From positions 1 to 34,676 of the forward strand of contig JAGOSC010000031.1 in the NCBI GenBank assembly GCA_018062515.1: 34,676 nucleotides of DNA, written 5' to 3'. Shown here piece after piece: positions 10,401-14,674 of this stretch (the stretch's first letter is position 1; each line of letters opens with the position of its first letter). The notes under the pieces are model-generated. The model was not told where the DNA came from. It worked only from the letters and a program-made list of their open reading frames with translations, and did not search any database. A program made the translations under genes and the position numbers. The DNA is from Candidatus Omnitrophota bacterium. Its GTDB lineage: Bacteria > Omnitrophota > Gorgyraeia > Zapsychrales > Zapsychraceae.

Positions 10401-12597
10401 CCTCTTGTACCTTTTCTTGACTGTTTTCTCCAGGCTGAAAAATTTCAATTAAAGGAAGATTTTTTTCCTTCCTACGTTCATTTTCTTGCACGATAAGAGT
10501 GGAGAGATTATATCTTTTAAGATTACTCGTATATATTCCCGTCAAAGTGGCTATTTCTGTGGCCGTTGTTTTTCCTCCAGGAAGGTTTTGCAATACTTCT
10601 TTGATCTTCGGCAACTGATTTCCCCGAAGAACTAAAATGGGTATATTTTTTGACTGTCTTCTAGCATTTTCTTTTTCTAACAGATCATCAATAAATTCTG
10701 CTGTAGACAAAGCATTGAATGAGATACCAGCTTCCTCGGCTATTGTCGTAACAGTGATTCGTCCTTGCATACGAGTTAAAGCATCTGCCACTTTTTTCTG
10801 CTTTTCATCCTGACTTTGAAAAAATTGAATTAAAGGAAATTTTTCCTTCTTTCGTCGTTTATTCTCTTTTTCAATGAGTTTATGCCAATCATATTTTTGA
10901 AGAGTACTTGTACTAATTCCGACCAACTCAGCTATTTTTCCTCCAGTGGTCATTCCCCCCGGATGGTTTTGCAAAACTTCCTTAATCTTTGAACTTTGGT
11001 CTTGGCCAAAACCAATTAAAATTGGTATATTTTCGGCGCGCCTGCGCTCATTTTCAGCTTTAAACTCCTCAGCAAAATATTTATTTGTAACATTAACATC
11101 AAGGCCTGCTTCTGCTGCCACACCTTTAACATTCACTTGTCCCGTCATGCGGGCTAAGGCTTCTTGAATCTTTCTTTTACTTTCACTCGGATTGTCACGG
11201 CCGACTGAAATGTCAATCAAAGGAAGTTGTCCTTTTTCTCGTCGAATATTTTCTTCCGCAACCAGTTCCCGCCAACCATATTTTGAAAACATCTTAAAAG
11301 GTATTTTTGTTAAGCGGGCTATTTCTTCTGCTTTTATTCTTCCGCCTGAAAGGCTTTGTAATGCTTTTCTTATATCCTCTCTTCGCTCCTCACGACTTTT
11401 ACTCAGAATAGCAAAATCAGTTTCTTCTTTCTTAACTGGATTTAATGTCGTTAATGCTGTATTAAGCGAACCTTCAGTGACTTTGGAAACCGCGCTGATT
11501 TGCTCAGATGCCGATACGGACTTTACCGACATGGCCGTATCAATATTTTCCCCATTGAATTTCATACCGCCGGAGAAATATTTTCTCGGGATGAGATCTT
11601 GAGACGTAGGATCAAAATCTTCTTTGATATAGTTATAAACACCAACCTTAAAGGCCTCTAAATATTGTTGATAAATTTTTTCCTTAGCCGCTGTGTCTTC
11701 AATATCAACTCCGCTGATCTTGTTTTCGCCTAAGTAAACTTGACCCAATAAACTTTCTTTCAAATTACGTTTAAACCACGTCGCTAAAATCATCGAATAA
11801 TACACTTGGCGTAAGGCTGTAAAATTCTTCCCTTCATTCACTTCTTTTTCAATTTCCGGTAGTATAACTTCCTTGATGATTTCCTGCGCTGTTGCATTGA
11901 CCTTTTCAGATGTTTCGCTGTCCAATCCAACCGCATCCCTGGCATTTTCAATAGTCGCTAAATAATCTTTTTCTAACATGACTTTCAAATGACTTTCGAT
12001 GACAAAAGCCGTATCACCACTCTCATATACGACGGCTGTTTCTGGAACGATCCACACCTTGTTAAAGGTGCTGACCGGAACTTCCACCGCCCCATAACGC
12101 TCATTTACTTTCGCATAAATTCTATTCCAAAACTTCTTTCCGAGTTCAGCTTCCGGATACATTAACGAGGCTGTTAATTGCTTGAGGACATAATCCTGCG
12201 CTAAAAGGTCGCGTCCCATTTCGGTCATCCCAAACTTGTCAGGAATAATGCGATCTTTTTCATACGGCGATAAATTGACCCAAAGTTCGTTCTCAGGAAT
12301 GGTTAATGTAGCTAGGAAATACTTGATTAATTTGGTGGATTCGGCTTTTAATTCATCCCCGGCAAAATCACTATGGCCGGTGTCGATGATGAAATCAAAC
12401 TGTAGTGGCTGATCCGGGGAGATTTTGATGCCCCGCATAACGGCCGGCGCGAAAGCTGGACTTGCCGTAACCATCACTCCCGGATTAGGAAAGAAAAAGG
12501 CGGATTGAGCGTGAACCTTCGAAGGTGTGATCGAGGAGAACGCGAATGTCCAAAGGACTATCCAGACGGATATCTTAAAAAGAGGGTAATTTTTCAT
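1..12597 (-). CDS. Giant multidomain secreted-type protein, 5' part (at least 4199 aa, runs off left edge)
   Basis: One uninterrupted minus-strand frame runs from the ATG at 12597 to base 1; I checked its phase at more than fifteen points. Residues 1-31 look like a signal peptide: lysine near the start, a hydrophobic stretch, then VHA|QS. Residues about 30-350 resemble the conserved N-terminus I recall from very large Omnitrophota proteins (for example WVNLSPYEKDRI, FNKVWIVPE, PRKYFSGG). Residues about 399-1310 hold fourteen HTH-like repeats. About 1395-1470 look beta-rich and Ig-like. About 1590-2100 form a SNF2-like helicase core with GLGKT (1623-1627), DESQ (1717-1720) and motif V near 2036-2052. 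From about 2221 come two related modules of solenoid-like repeats, a helical region and an acetyltransferase-like domain. No Shine-Dalgarno is visible. The stop codon and C-terminus lie outside the window. The function is unknown. An export signal on a protein with a DNA-motor-like ATPase is the main oddity. Confidence 0.93.
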   Translation of the reverse strand, partial: MKNYPLFKISVWIVLWTFAFSSITPSKVHAQSAFFFPNPGVMVTASPAFAPAVMRGIKISPDQPLQFDFIIDTGHSDFAGDELKAESTKLIKYFLATLTIPENELWVNLSPYEKDRIIPDKFGMTEMGRDLLAQDYVLKQLTASLMYPEAELGKKFWNRIYAKVNERYGAVEVPVSTFNKVWIVPETAVVYESGDTAFVIESHLKVMLEKDYLATIENARDAVGLDSETSEKVNATAQEIIKEVILPEIEKEVNEGKNFTALRQVYYSMILATWFKRNLKESLLGQVYLGENKISGVDIEDTAAKEKIYQQYLEAFKVGVYNYIKEDFDPTSQDLIPRKYFSGGMKFNGENIDTAMSVKSVSASEQISAVSKVTEGSLNTALTTLNPVKKEETDFAILSKSREERREDIRKALQSLSGGRIKAEEIARLTKIPFKMFSKYGWRELVAEENIRREKGQLPLIDISVGRDNPSESKRKIQEALARMTGQVNVKGVAAEAGLDVNVTNKYFAEEFKAENERRRAENIPILIGFGQDQSSKIKEVLQNHPGGMTTGGKIAELVGISTSTLQKYDWHKLIEKENKRRKKEKFPLIQFFQSQDEKQKKVADALTRMQGRITVTTIAEEAGISFNALSTAEFIDDLLEKENARRQSKNIPILVLRGNQLPKIKEVLQNLPGGKTTATEIATLTGIYTSNLKRYNLSTLIVQENERRKEKNLPLIEIFQPGENSQEKVQEALTRMDGEITLQSVAIEADLHPVMVRKYLDDLVVKENRRRRSENISALTLLGREHLTKIKEALKNIPGGKKTKDEIAEFIGISLNTLGEYDWRNFIVEENRQRKEKELSLIELSQTSEESNQKIKEALTRMNGQITIQSVAKEAGVSYDVVLKSFSDLFQKENDRRQAEKISVLLLKTVDQTLNIREVLRKHPGGLTSAQKIAVLVGINWQTLRKYDLRKLIIEENKRRKKEEFSRELIRLPETGNQVERLKALRNVLRKLEGAVTSTLLARKLNVTTTTIFKYDFRKLVEEENDRRKIDEPTRKLLTLPDVKSAEERKEEIRNTLKEMEGQITARMVAKKLDVAESTLHKFEYKKLVEQENIRRGIEEPKLKLLVLPPEMKSQEDRQEEIRNALKTLDGQINVAMMAEKVGVSYGTIINNGGIELVNEENERRKKEEEGRELLNLHIKKTQEEQIRDMRNALKEMDGKISLDILGKKLGYSSSSFSLYGYSDLVKEENERRAKVEPKRGLLITTVKSKEERAEEVRSVLRTMDGRITKTMIAAELGVSASSKFLDNYRELVREENIRRLAEERNRAMLTLAGIKTEEEIRAEEEFLDSIIEKYNLDDIISGTADDVDMMYDILLMLGLDLPAETIQAIAMYSYRGLRDSSTSQKALRNYKDFTTAPDGDIVLDEFPTETTESFVKVSGRVEGDFKYVQIQGDRDRIIEVDENGKFHLRLILAKGSRVNLIFFGFNDTNKTRGSPVALSIHQTSLSHTPEEVLEDLLRQKEDIRQKVSQNEHQLRFVKNSLELGLLHYFTEDEQAGLKEIDRRIKSAEQEKNELFVDLYKTIRTKFERLVNLKIEDFKYKDDDGNEQTPYFYQKYAYGEVMTRMKENGGSMPGIILALEQGLGKTLIGLMILRSHRPGAMGAVPNSVVTHWGEDEGRFFESSQTELLTGSSAKQKAEKLKKTDMPIRLVNFEFLRAESLDRFNLMNQKDQIVFIDESQMLSSTDSLQSLGARKLEGGFSILTSGTPFVSVNAVRPILEFLERDNIGLKHSHAFSRLFNKGDSESLVLLRFMLKKYILRIKSRHVFKEFDRSKPLAEQNHRLPAKVDIAPEELGSTLLDPKQEEAILELFTNWDGWKDRQKSQGIITEQDEKLQSGKDENYFSKVHSLLQIMTLPQYFDKESKIDSPKAQTLDQIVEKEVDQLAGKIVINAKYNEEIEAYLKRYQAKGYGVVTYYGDTNTEFSTKGEFIADKSGQDSQILNYKKKNAHEFAIGEDGRPILDDRRGNVKDSTVGPITPLDYNRLVFQNDPKVQIMITNDQTGGVGITLTAGNATVRSNRGRNAIIEDQFDRRINRIDNKRKKYETRHYVLEARYSEEFLQRTKTITEIRRKDGTVEYFPTDSVSEATRHDSELRVETVYDRYFSQGTFDEVYGRIFESDKKVLDLLLGDAYAQGEMEDLNSSRLKQLFPGLANSNGKTSEENEGGNTDSAMLSDSKQKIGGITPKEYNKHLMEIIHISWNNLPRQTREIISNFGTLEDWKELVDADKGASHYLFAYALPELKNLFGPQFKNYWPQLLELGKAADHALFYMLRYGFPTFKELIVDQESLKAVGNQLIEIAKASGANSSPLFQYGLPEVKELIIDQESLKTVGGQLAAIAGNMDSLSPFHESETFFTSDFPYIKELFGNLFKDYWPQLFELGKASGKHPSIVFDGVSNMRDVVGADFIKNFKVKWAPLYIRLAKSVNDYNSERVFQLIFDKTNLNRISRNKGDHAKHLNFYAELLEENPRLGYQILEGLNQGLKVGQVSVKLSSQEQKSIKAFIKKTNGMNPSLYNLYLEKGDGGLKEVRTLAEKALKDELSPQDIRAYQSEMTKKGYKGKEIALAAVAMAIPMSGASFVKREEIMGLFSKYLGAGDRRADIPESLRNFVHPGNKYQKVEYLLKSGEQLDQEGRLETILQQLKYPDSGKSEEEIQTLKEAAKQNFVKTLKIYLADRRNSQKKVKTLNSFYEYVRHNDLLKEKVDAIQGLDYVNLENLGALFSDKDQLRVLLTEVLDKDIEQTLLNQEGAREKPASEVPGFIKQLFGIWNNPKVDEKNKILALSNILKVYRKSDLENNVITQLDSELKEVVQRIIDGELTAQVSKKQIGDELFNPIFTSIETEKNKYESIESKEVIELEYRVVKGAAHGLWGLCAGVCIATDVELWKKKSFSLLSMVDKRKGQVVGYIHLYEAMENGNKVLTIPGIEPSSELLGEVKARDLYPDMIAAIQAVAKQGGYAKIYLPVSETILSNRSDIQKLAKKADYEKITLDEAVEWNTLPDPYPFKEVYVIPTEQKTDSALLSSSNGQAGITKEEYAVSLQEIFDKAWEKLPEETREILSHFGTLKEYAELARLAETGPEGYEAEYLFEHGLPALKEAFGDHFNEYLPGFIELGRANGPRMYFLLSDGLPAVKQLITDKKSLMTIGNLLIELGNTTDLRKYKLLFYCLPDVKELITDEESLRMTGKQIIELGITAGEHAYDLFKPGLLAVKQLITDQESFKRVGNQLIELRNKAGKYSSGWLSKGLFAVKELITDEKSLDVIGNQLIKLSETTGAKLIRDGLPAGKELFGEKFIEYWPEFMELGQAAGKNADALFKNGFSTVKELITDEKSLMVIGNQLIEFARAAGENADALFKNGFSAVKELITDEKSLMVIGNQLIEINIAAGGNASEVMKGLSLFKELITDENSLKMVGNQLIELGEKGDSGLIRMGLPAGKELFGEKFIQYWPELFELGHAAGANDLFVFGFSAVEELITDKKSLMEIGNQLIELGKASSGGEGDVPRLFANLPHLKKLITDQESLKRIGNQLVELKNAGKENWKYNGLSYVEKLITDEVSLKRVVNQLIEFGKAIGKGADATFFSFGLSAVKELIVDEESLKRIGNQLVEFEKAAGKIYKSLAITDPSIVKELVIFFNEESLKRIGNQLVEIKSAAGPSRLLEEGLPGIRNAIGEDFFKNFESIWSSVFLRLARSVNDYNGERVFKLIFSKTNINWISKNKGDHAKHLNFYAELLEENPRLGYQILEGLFEILKSGKVSVDLTDEEQKTIKEFVQKTNGMNPTLYSLYLEKGDEGLNDVRLIAEKALKDELSPEDIRAYQTEMNNQGYKGKELALAAVGMVIPMSGASFVKREEIMGLFDKYLEAGDRRSDIPETLRNFVHTGNRYQKVDYQLKPGEVLDQDGGVGEVLNKLKYPDSGKSEEEIQTAKEKSKQEFLENLKIYLGDRNNSETREKTLNSFYGYVRHNDLLKEKVDAIQGLDYVNLENLGALFSDKDQLRVLLTEVLDKDIEQTLLNQEGQREITSDQVLGLTKQLSGIWNNPKTDEKNKILALGSILKVYKKIDLEANVITQLEGELKKVVKKVVDGDLAAQVSKKQIGDELFNPIFTSIETEKNKYESIESKEVIELEYRVVKGAAHGLWGLCAGVCIATDVELWKKKSFSLLSMV
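1450..3240 (-). repeat. Solenoid-like repeat array of the second module
   Basis: About twelve units carry the pattern ELITDxxSLxxxGNQLIELG, commonly 37-45 codons apart. Three variant units of the type KELFGEKFIEYWPEFMELG are interspersed near 2140-2200, 2585-2650 and 3130-3200. On the plus strand the most visible mark is the recurring ttgatttcc element, for example near 1555, 1677, 1910, 2030, 2237, 2352, 2470 and 2692. The pattern is helical and amphipathic, which suggests an alpha-solenoid. This array is much longer than the equivalent one at 5290-5790. Confidence 0.8.
2347..2580 (-). repeat. Two adjacent, nearly identical 117-bp repeats
   Basis: Two consecutive 39-codon solenoid units start with the same bases at 2347 and 2464, an exact 117-bp period. 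They differ at only a few positions. Such identity at synonymous sites implies recent duplication or conversion. A flanking variant unit is also nearly repeated at 2150-2200 and 2600-2650, about 450 bp apart, so there is a higher-order repeat. Confidence 0.85.
3796..5250 (-). repeat. Module duplication, copy 1
   Basis: Partner of 1-1455 at an offset of 3795 bp (1265 codons). It is followed by the rest of the acetyltransferase-like domain (to about 3430), with ARDLYPDMIAAIQAVAKQGG and IYLPVSETIL. Then a new module begins with a TDSAxLS segment and GITKEEY at residue 3067, mirroring GITPKEY at residue 2221. The two modules therefore begin 846 residues apart, the length difference coming from the solenoid arrays. 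Confidence 0.9.
5290..5790 (-). repeat. Short solenoid-like repeat array of the first module
   Basis: This equivalent of the longer array holds two clear units with DQESLK followed by VGNQLIE or VGGQLAA (near 5580-5645 and 5465-5530). It also has FKNYWPQL and FKDYWPQL variants on both sides. The difference in copy number from the second module shows that the array expands and contracts in whole units. Confidence 0.7.
6300..7830 (-). other. SNF2/superfamily 2 helicase-like ATPase core inside the giant protein
   Basis: Residues about 1590-2100 of the giant protein. Walker A is LEQGLGKTLIG (GKT ends at residue 1627). About 90 residues on comes VFIDESQML, a Walker B with DESQ in place of the usual DEAH/DEGH. 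The second lobe has GKIVINAKYNEE, then TGGVGITLTAG, the position of SNF2 motif V. QFDRRINRID follows and matches the arginine-finger motif VI pattern QxxxRxxR. The order and spacing fit Swi2/Snf2 ATPases, and the catalytic motifs appear intact. Whether it acts on DNA, RNA or something else cannot be read from the sequence. Confidence 0.75.
8690..11405 (-). repeat. Fourteen tandem HTH-like protein repeats (62-69 codons each)
   Basis: The glutamate of a conserved ENxRR/ENRQR motif recurs at residues 449, 515, 578, 643, 705, 768, 831, 894, 957, 1025, 1093, 1162, 1230 and 1297. Before each motif is a pattern of roughly IREAL, then GxIT, an alanine-containing helix, GVS or GIS, TLxKY and LVxEEN. 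This reads as a short helix plus a helix-turn-helix. Units 1-9 alternate strictly between a PGGxTT type (odd) and an RMxGxIT type (even), so a two-unit block of about 126 residues was probably amplified. Units 10-14 form a third, more uniform type of 67-69 residues. The HTH reading is inferred from the pattern. Confidence 0.8.
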
Positions 12598-12644
12598 TTA
12601 GCGCGCAGTACATACATAGATGTCTTATTAATAAAATTAGTAGA

Positions 12645-12672
12645 AGTATATACTATAATCTTTAAAAGGCAA
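12645..12672 (-). promoter_or_regulatory. Candidate sigma-70 promoter of the giant gene
   Basis: On the minus strand TTGCCT (12672-12667), a 16-base spacer and TATACT (12650-12645) stand about 48 bases upstream of the giant gene's ATG. The match is good but not perfect, and there is no experimental support. Confidence 0.5.
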
Positions 12673-12699
12673 TATAATCATAATCGCCTAGAATTATCG

Positions 12700-12730
12700 T
12701 TGACATTCCGAATGAAATGGTTAATATTAT
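12700..12730 (+). promoter_or_regulatory. Candidate sigma-70 promoter of the sulfite reductase gene
   Basis: A perfect -35 box TTGACA lies at 12700-12705. TATTAT lies at 12725-12730, a 19-base spacer; the overlapping TAATAT at 12722 would give 16. The start codon is 31 bases further on. The promoter is divergent from that of the giant gene within a 164-bp intergenic region. Confidence 0.5.
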
Positions 12731-12761
12731 AGTCTTACATTAATTTTCAATCTCCAAAACA

Positions 12762-14591
12762 ATGGCTAAAAAACCGTTTCAACCCAACTTAAATACACCC
12801 CCTGAACTTCTTTGTAAAGAAGAGCTCAACAAGCTGGCCCAAAAGGGTATAGCTAACTCTTCTTTGTTGTACGATGCCTTTCGCGATAAATCCGTCGCTG
12901 ATATTGCCTGGGAAGCCGAACAAATCGCTAAATGTAATGGTCTTTATCTCGAATTTGACCGGAATTTTAAAGAATCCGACGGCCATTGGTTTTATATGAT
13001 CCGTATGGCCAATCCCGGCGGTGGTGTGATCAGCCGTAAACAATGGCAAGTCATTGATGAATTATCGAATAAACATTGCCAAAATCCTTACGGTTTACCG
13101 ACGCTGAGAATCACTAATCGTCAAACCATTCAGTTTCATTGGATCAAAAAAGAAGGCATTATTGATCTCGTCAAAACATTGGCCGAAACAGGTTTCAACA
13201 CATTAAACGGTTGCGGGGATAATACTCGTAATGTCATGGCCTGCCCTCTCACCCGATTTTCAAATGTCTTTAATGCCTTGGAATGGTCACGTAAGGCTGG
13301 CCTCTATTTTCAACTTCCTTTGGATCCATTTATTCAAGTTTTTGGCATCGACCCTACTCAAATCCGTCGGCCCGAAGAATCTTTTGATTACGGCGAGAAT
13401 TTATTAAACCGTAAATTCAAGATTGCTTTCTCTGCTATTCATCATGATTCAGAAACGGGAAAACTTGTTCCCGATAACTGTGTGGAAATGCGCACGCATG
13501 ATATGGGCGTAGCTCCTATTCTAGAAAATAATAAAGTCGTGGCTTATCAAATTTATGTCGGCGGCGGTCAAGGTGAACGTAATGGCAAACCGACCATGGC
13601 AACCTTGAGTCTTCCTTTAGCTATTGTTTCAGAAAAACAATTATTGCCGGCGATGGATGCGGTTGTCCGTGTTCATAAAGAATGGGGCGATCGACAGAAT
13701 CGTTTCTGGTCGAGGCTTAAATATGTGATTAAAAAACAAGGTGTGGACTGGTACCGCGATCAAGTGTCAGCCAAACTCGGCTACCCTCTCGAAAAACCAA
13801 ATCCTGACCACGATTATGGCGATCGTCATCTTCATCATGGCTGGTACAAACAACCGAATAATGGTTTGTATACGTTTGGCGCTTATATCGAGAACGGCCG
13901 TTTGCAAGATGACAGTTTGAATGGAAAATTAAAATCCATGGTCCGTCAAGCGATGGACAAATATGATATTGAAATGTCTCTAACTCCGAATCAAGACATC
14001 CTTTTCAGCAATATTCCGGAGAATAAAAAAGGCGAATTTGAAGATTTTTTAAAGAGCTTCGGATACGGTCAACGTAACGGTAAACCTTACTCTACATTAC
14101 GCCTGAATTCCGGTGCATGTGTCGGCCGCGATTCCTGCCGATTAACGTACACAGACTCAGAAAAATTTGAACCTGAATTGATTGATGAATTAGAAAAACG
14201 CGGTTGGGGTGATATGGCGGAATCGATCGGTATAACCGGTTGTGAGCGTCAATGTTTCCGTCCTGGGACAAAAAGCATTGGACTTATTGGAACCGGTATG
14301 GACCGTTACATGTTTAAACTATTCGGCGATGAAGCTGGTCGTCATCAAGGGGTTCCCCTTATTACTTCCGACGGACTGCAAATGCACCTGCGCTCTGTTC
14401 CCCGTGAACAAGTCGCTGTGGTGATTGAAGCTTTGTTTCAAAATTTTAAAAAGAATTCCTCACCTACTGAAGATCTTGGCGCCTTTCACCGACGGATCGG
14501 TGCGGACGCTCTCATCTCTTATCTAAAAGAAAATCCGGTCACAACGGAATTGATGAATAAGCCGTTTACGACCGACTGCGTGATTGATTAA
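12762..14591 (+). CDS. Siroheme- and [4Fe-4S]-containing sulfite (or nitrite) reductase hemoprotein
   Basis: 609 aa, the normal length for assimilatory sulfite reductase hemoproteins, which reduce sulfite to sulfide with six electrons. The four cysteines that bind the iron-sulfur cluster and siroheme are present as C453-x5-C459 and C494-x3-C498 (SGACVGRDSC and GCERQCFRPG). RNVMACPLTRF near residue 158 matches the conserved RNVxACP segment. Both halves of the pseudo-twofold fold can be followed, for example LRITNRQTIQFHW and STLRLNSGACV. No flavoprotein (CysJ) gene is adjacent. Electrons may come from ferredoxin or from NADPH through another protein. Nitrite reductases share all these motifs, so sulfite is favoured but not proven. 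No clear Shine-Dalgarno precedes the ATG. The gene diverges from the giant gene and converges on rsmH. Confidence 0.85.
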   Translation: MAKKPFQPNLNTPPELLCKEELNKLAQKGIANSSLLYDAFRDKSVADIAWEAEQIAKCNGLYLEFDRNFKESDGHWFYMIRMANPGGGVISRKQWQVIDELSNKHCQNPYGLPTLRITNRQTIQFHWIKKEGIIDLVKTLAETGFNTLNGCGDNTRNVMACPLTRFSNVFNALEWSRKAGLYFQLPLDPFIQVFGIDPTQIRRPEESFDYGENLLNRKFKIAFSAIHHDSETGKLVPDNCVEMRTHDMGVAPILENNKVVAYQIYVGGGQGERNGKPTMATLSLPLAIVSEKQLLPAMDAVVRVHKEWGDRQNRFWSRLKYVIKKQGVDWYRDQVSAKLGYPLEKPNPDHDYGDRHLHHGWYKQPNNGLYTFGAYIENGRLQDDSLNGKLKSMVRQAMDKYDIEMSLTPNQDILFSNIPENKKGEFEDFLKSFGYGQRNGKPYSTLRLNSGACVGRDSCRLTYTDSEKFEPELIDELEKRGWGDMAESIGITGCERQCFRPGTKSIGLIGTGMDRYMFKLFGDEAGRHQGVPLITSDGLQMHLRSVPREQVAVVIEALFQNFKKNSSPTEDLGAFHRRIGADALISYLKENPVTTELMNKPFTTDCVID

Positions 14592-14607
14592 TAGTGATCA
14601 GTGGTAA

Positions 14608-14664
14608 GTGATAAGTGATAATAAAGAAGTTGGGATGCCGGTCATTATTCTTATCACTTATCAC
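14608..14664. terminator. Long inverted repeat between convergent genes, probable bidirectional terminator
   Basis: The left arm at 14608-14621 (GTGATAAGTGATAA) is perfectly complementary to the right arm at 14651-14664, with a 29-base loop that pairs partly further. A further half-copy, ttatcac followed by a T-run, lies at 14673-14683 and overlaps the rsmH stop codon. The position between the converging sulfite reductase and rsmH genes fits a terminator. The 7-bp GTGATAA reiteration also looks like a dispersed palindromic element. Confidence 0.55.
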
Positions 14665-14674
14665 ATATCCCTTA

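Noticed and set aside
1..12597. Many plus-strand open frames of 60-136 codons across the left third, for example 11192-11602 and 5798-6088
   Set aside because: They lie antisense to the continuous giant frame, encode low-complexity Ser/Phe/Leu-rich peptides without family motifs, and recur only because the giant gene's repeats recur (5-229 and 3800-4024 are identical for this reason).
12505..12732. A 75-codon plus-strand frame spanning the giant gene's start
   Set aside because: It covers the promoter region and signal peptide in antisense, and its peptide has no family features.
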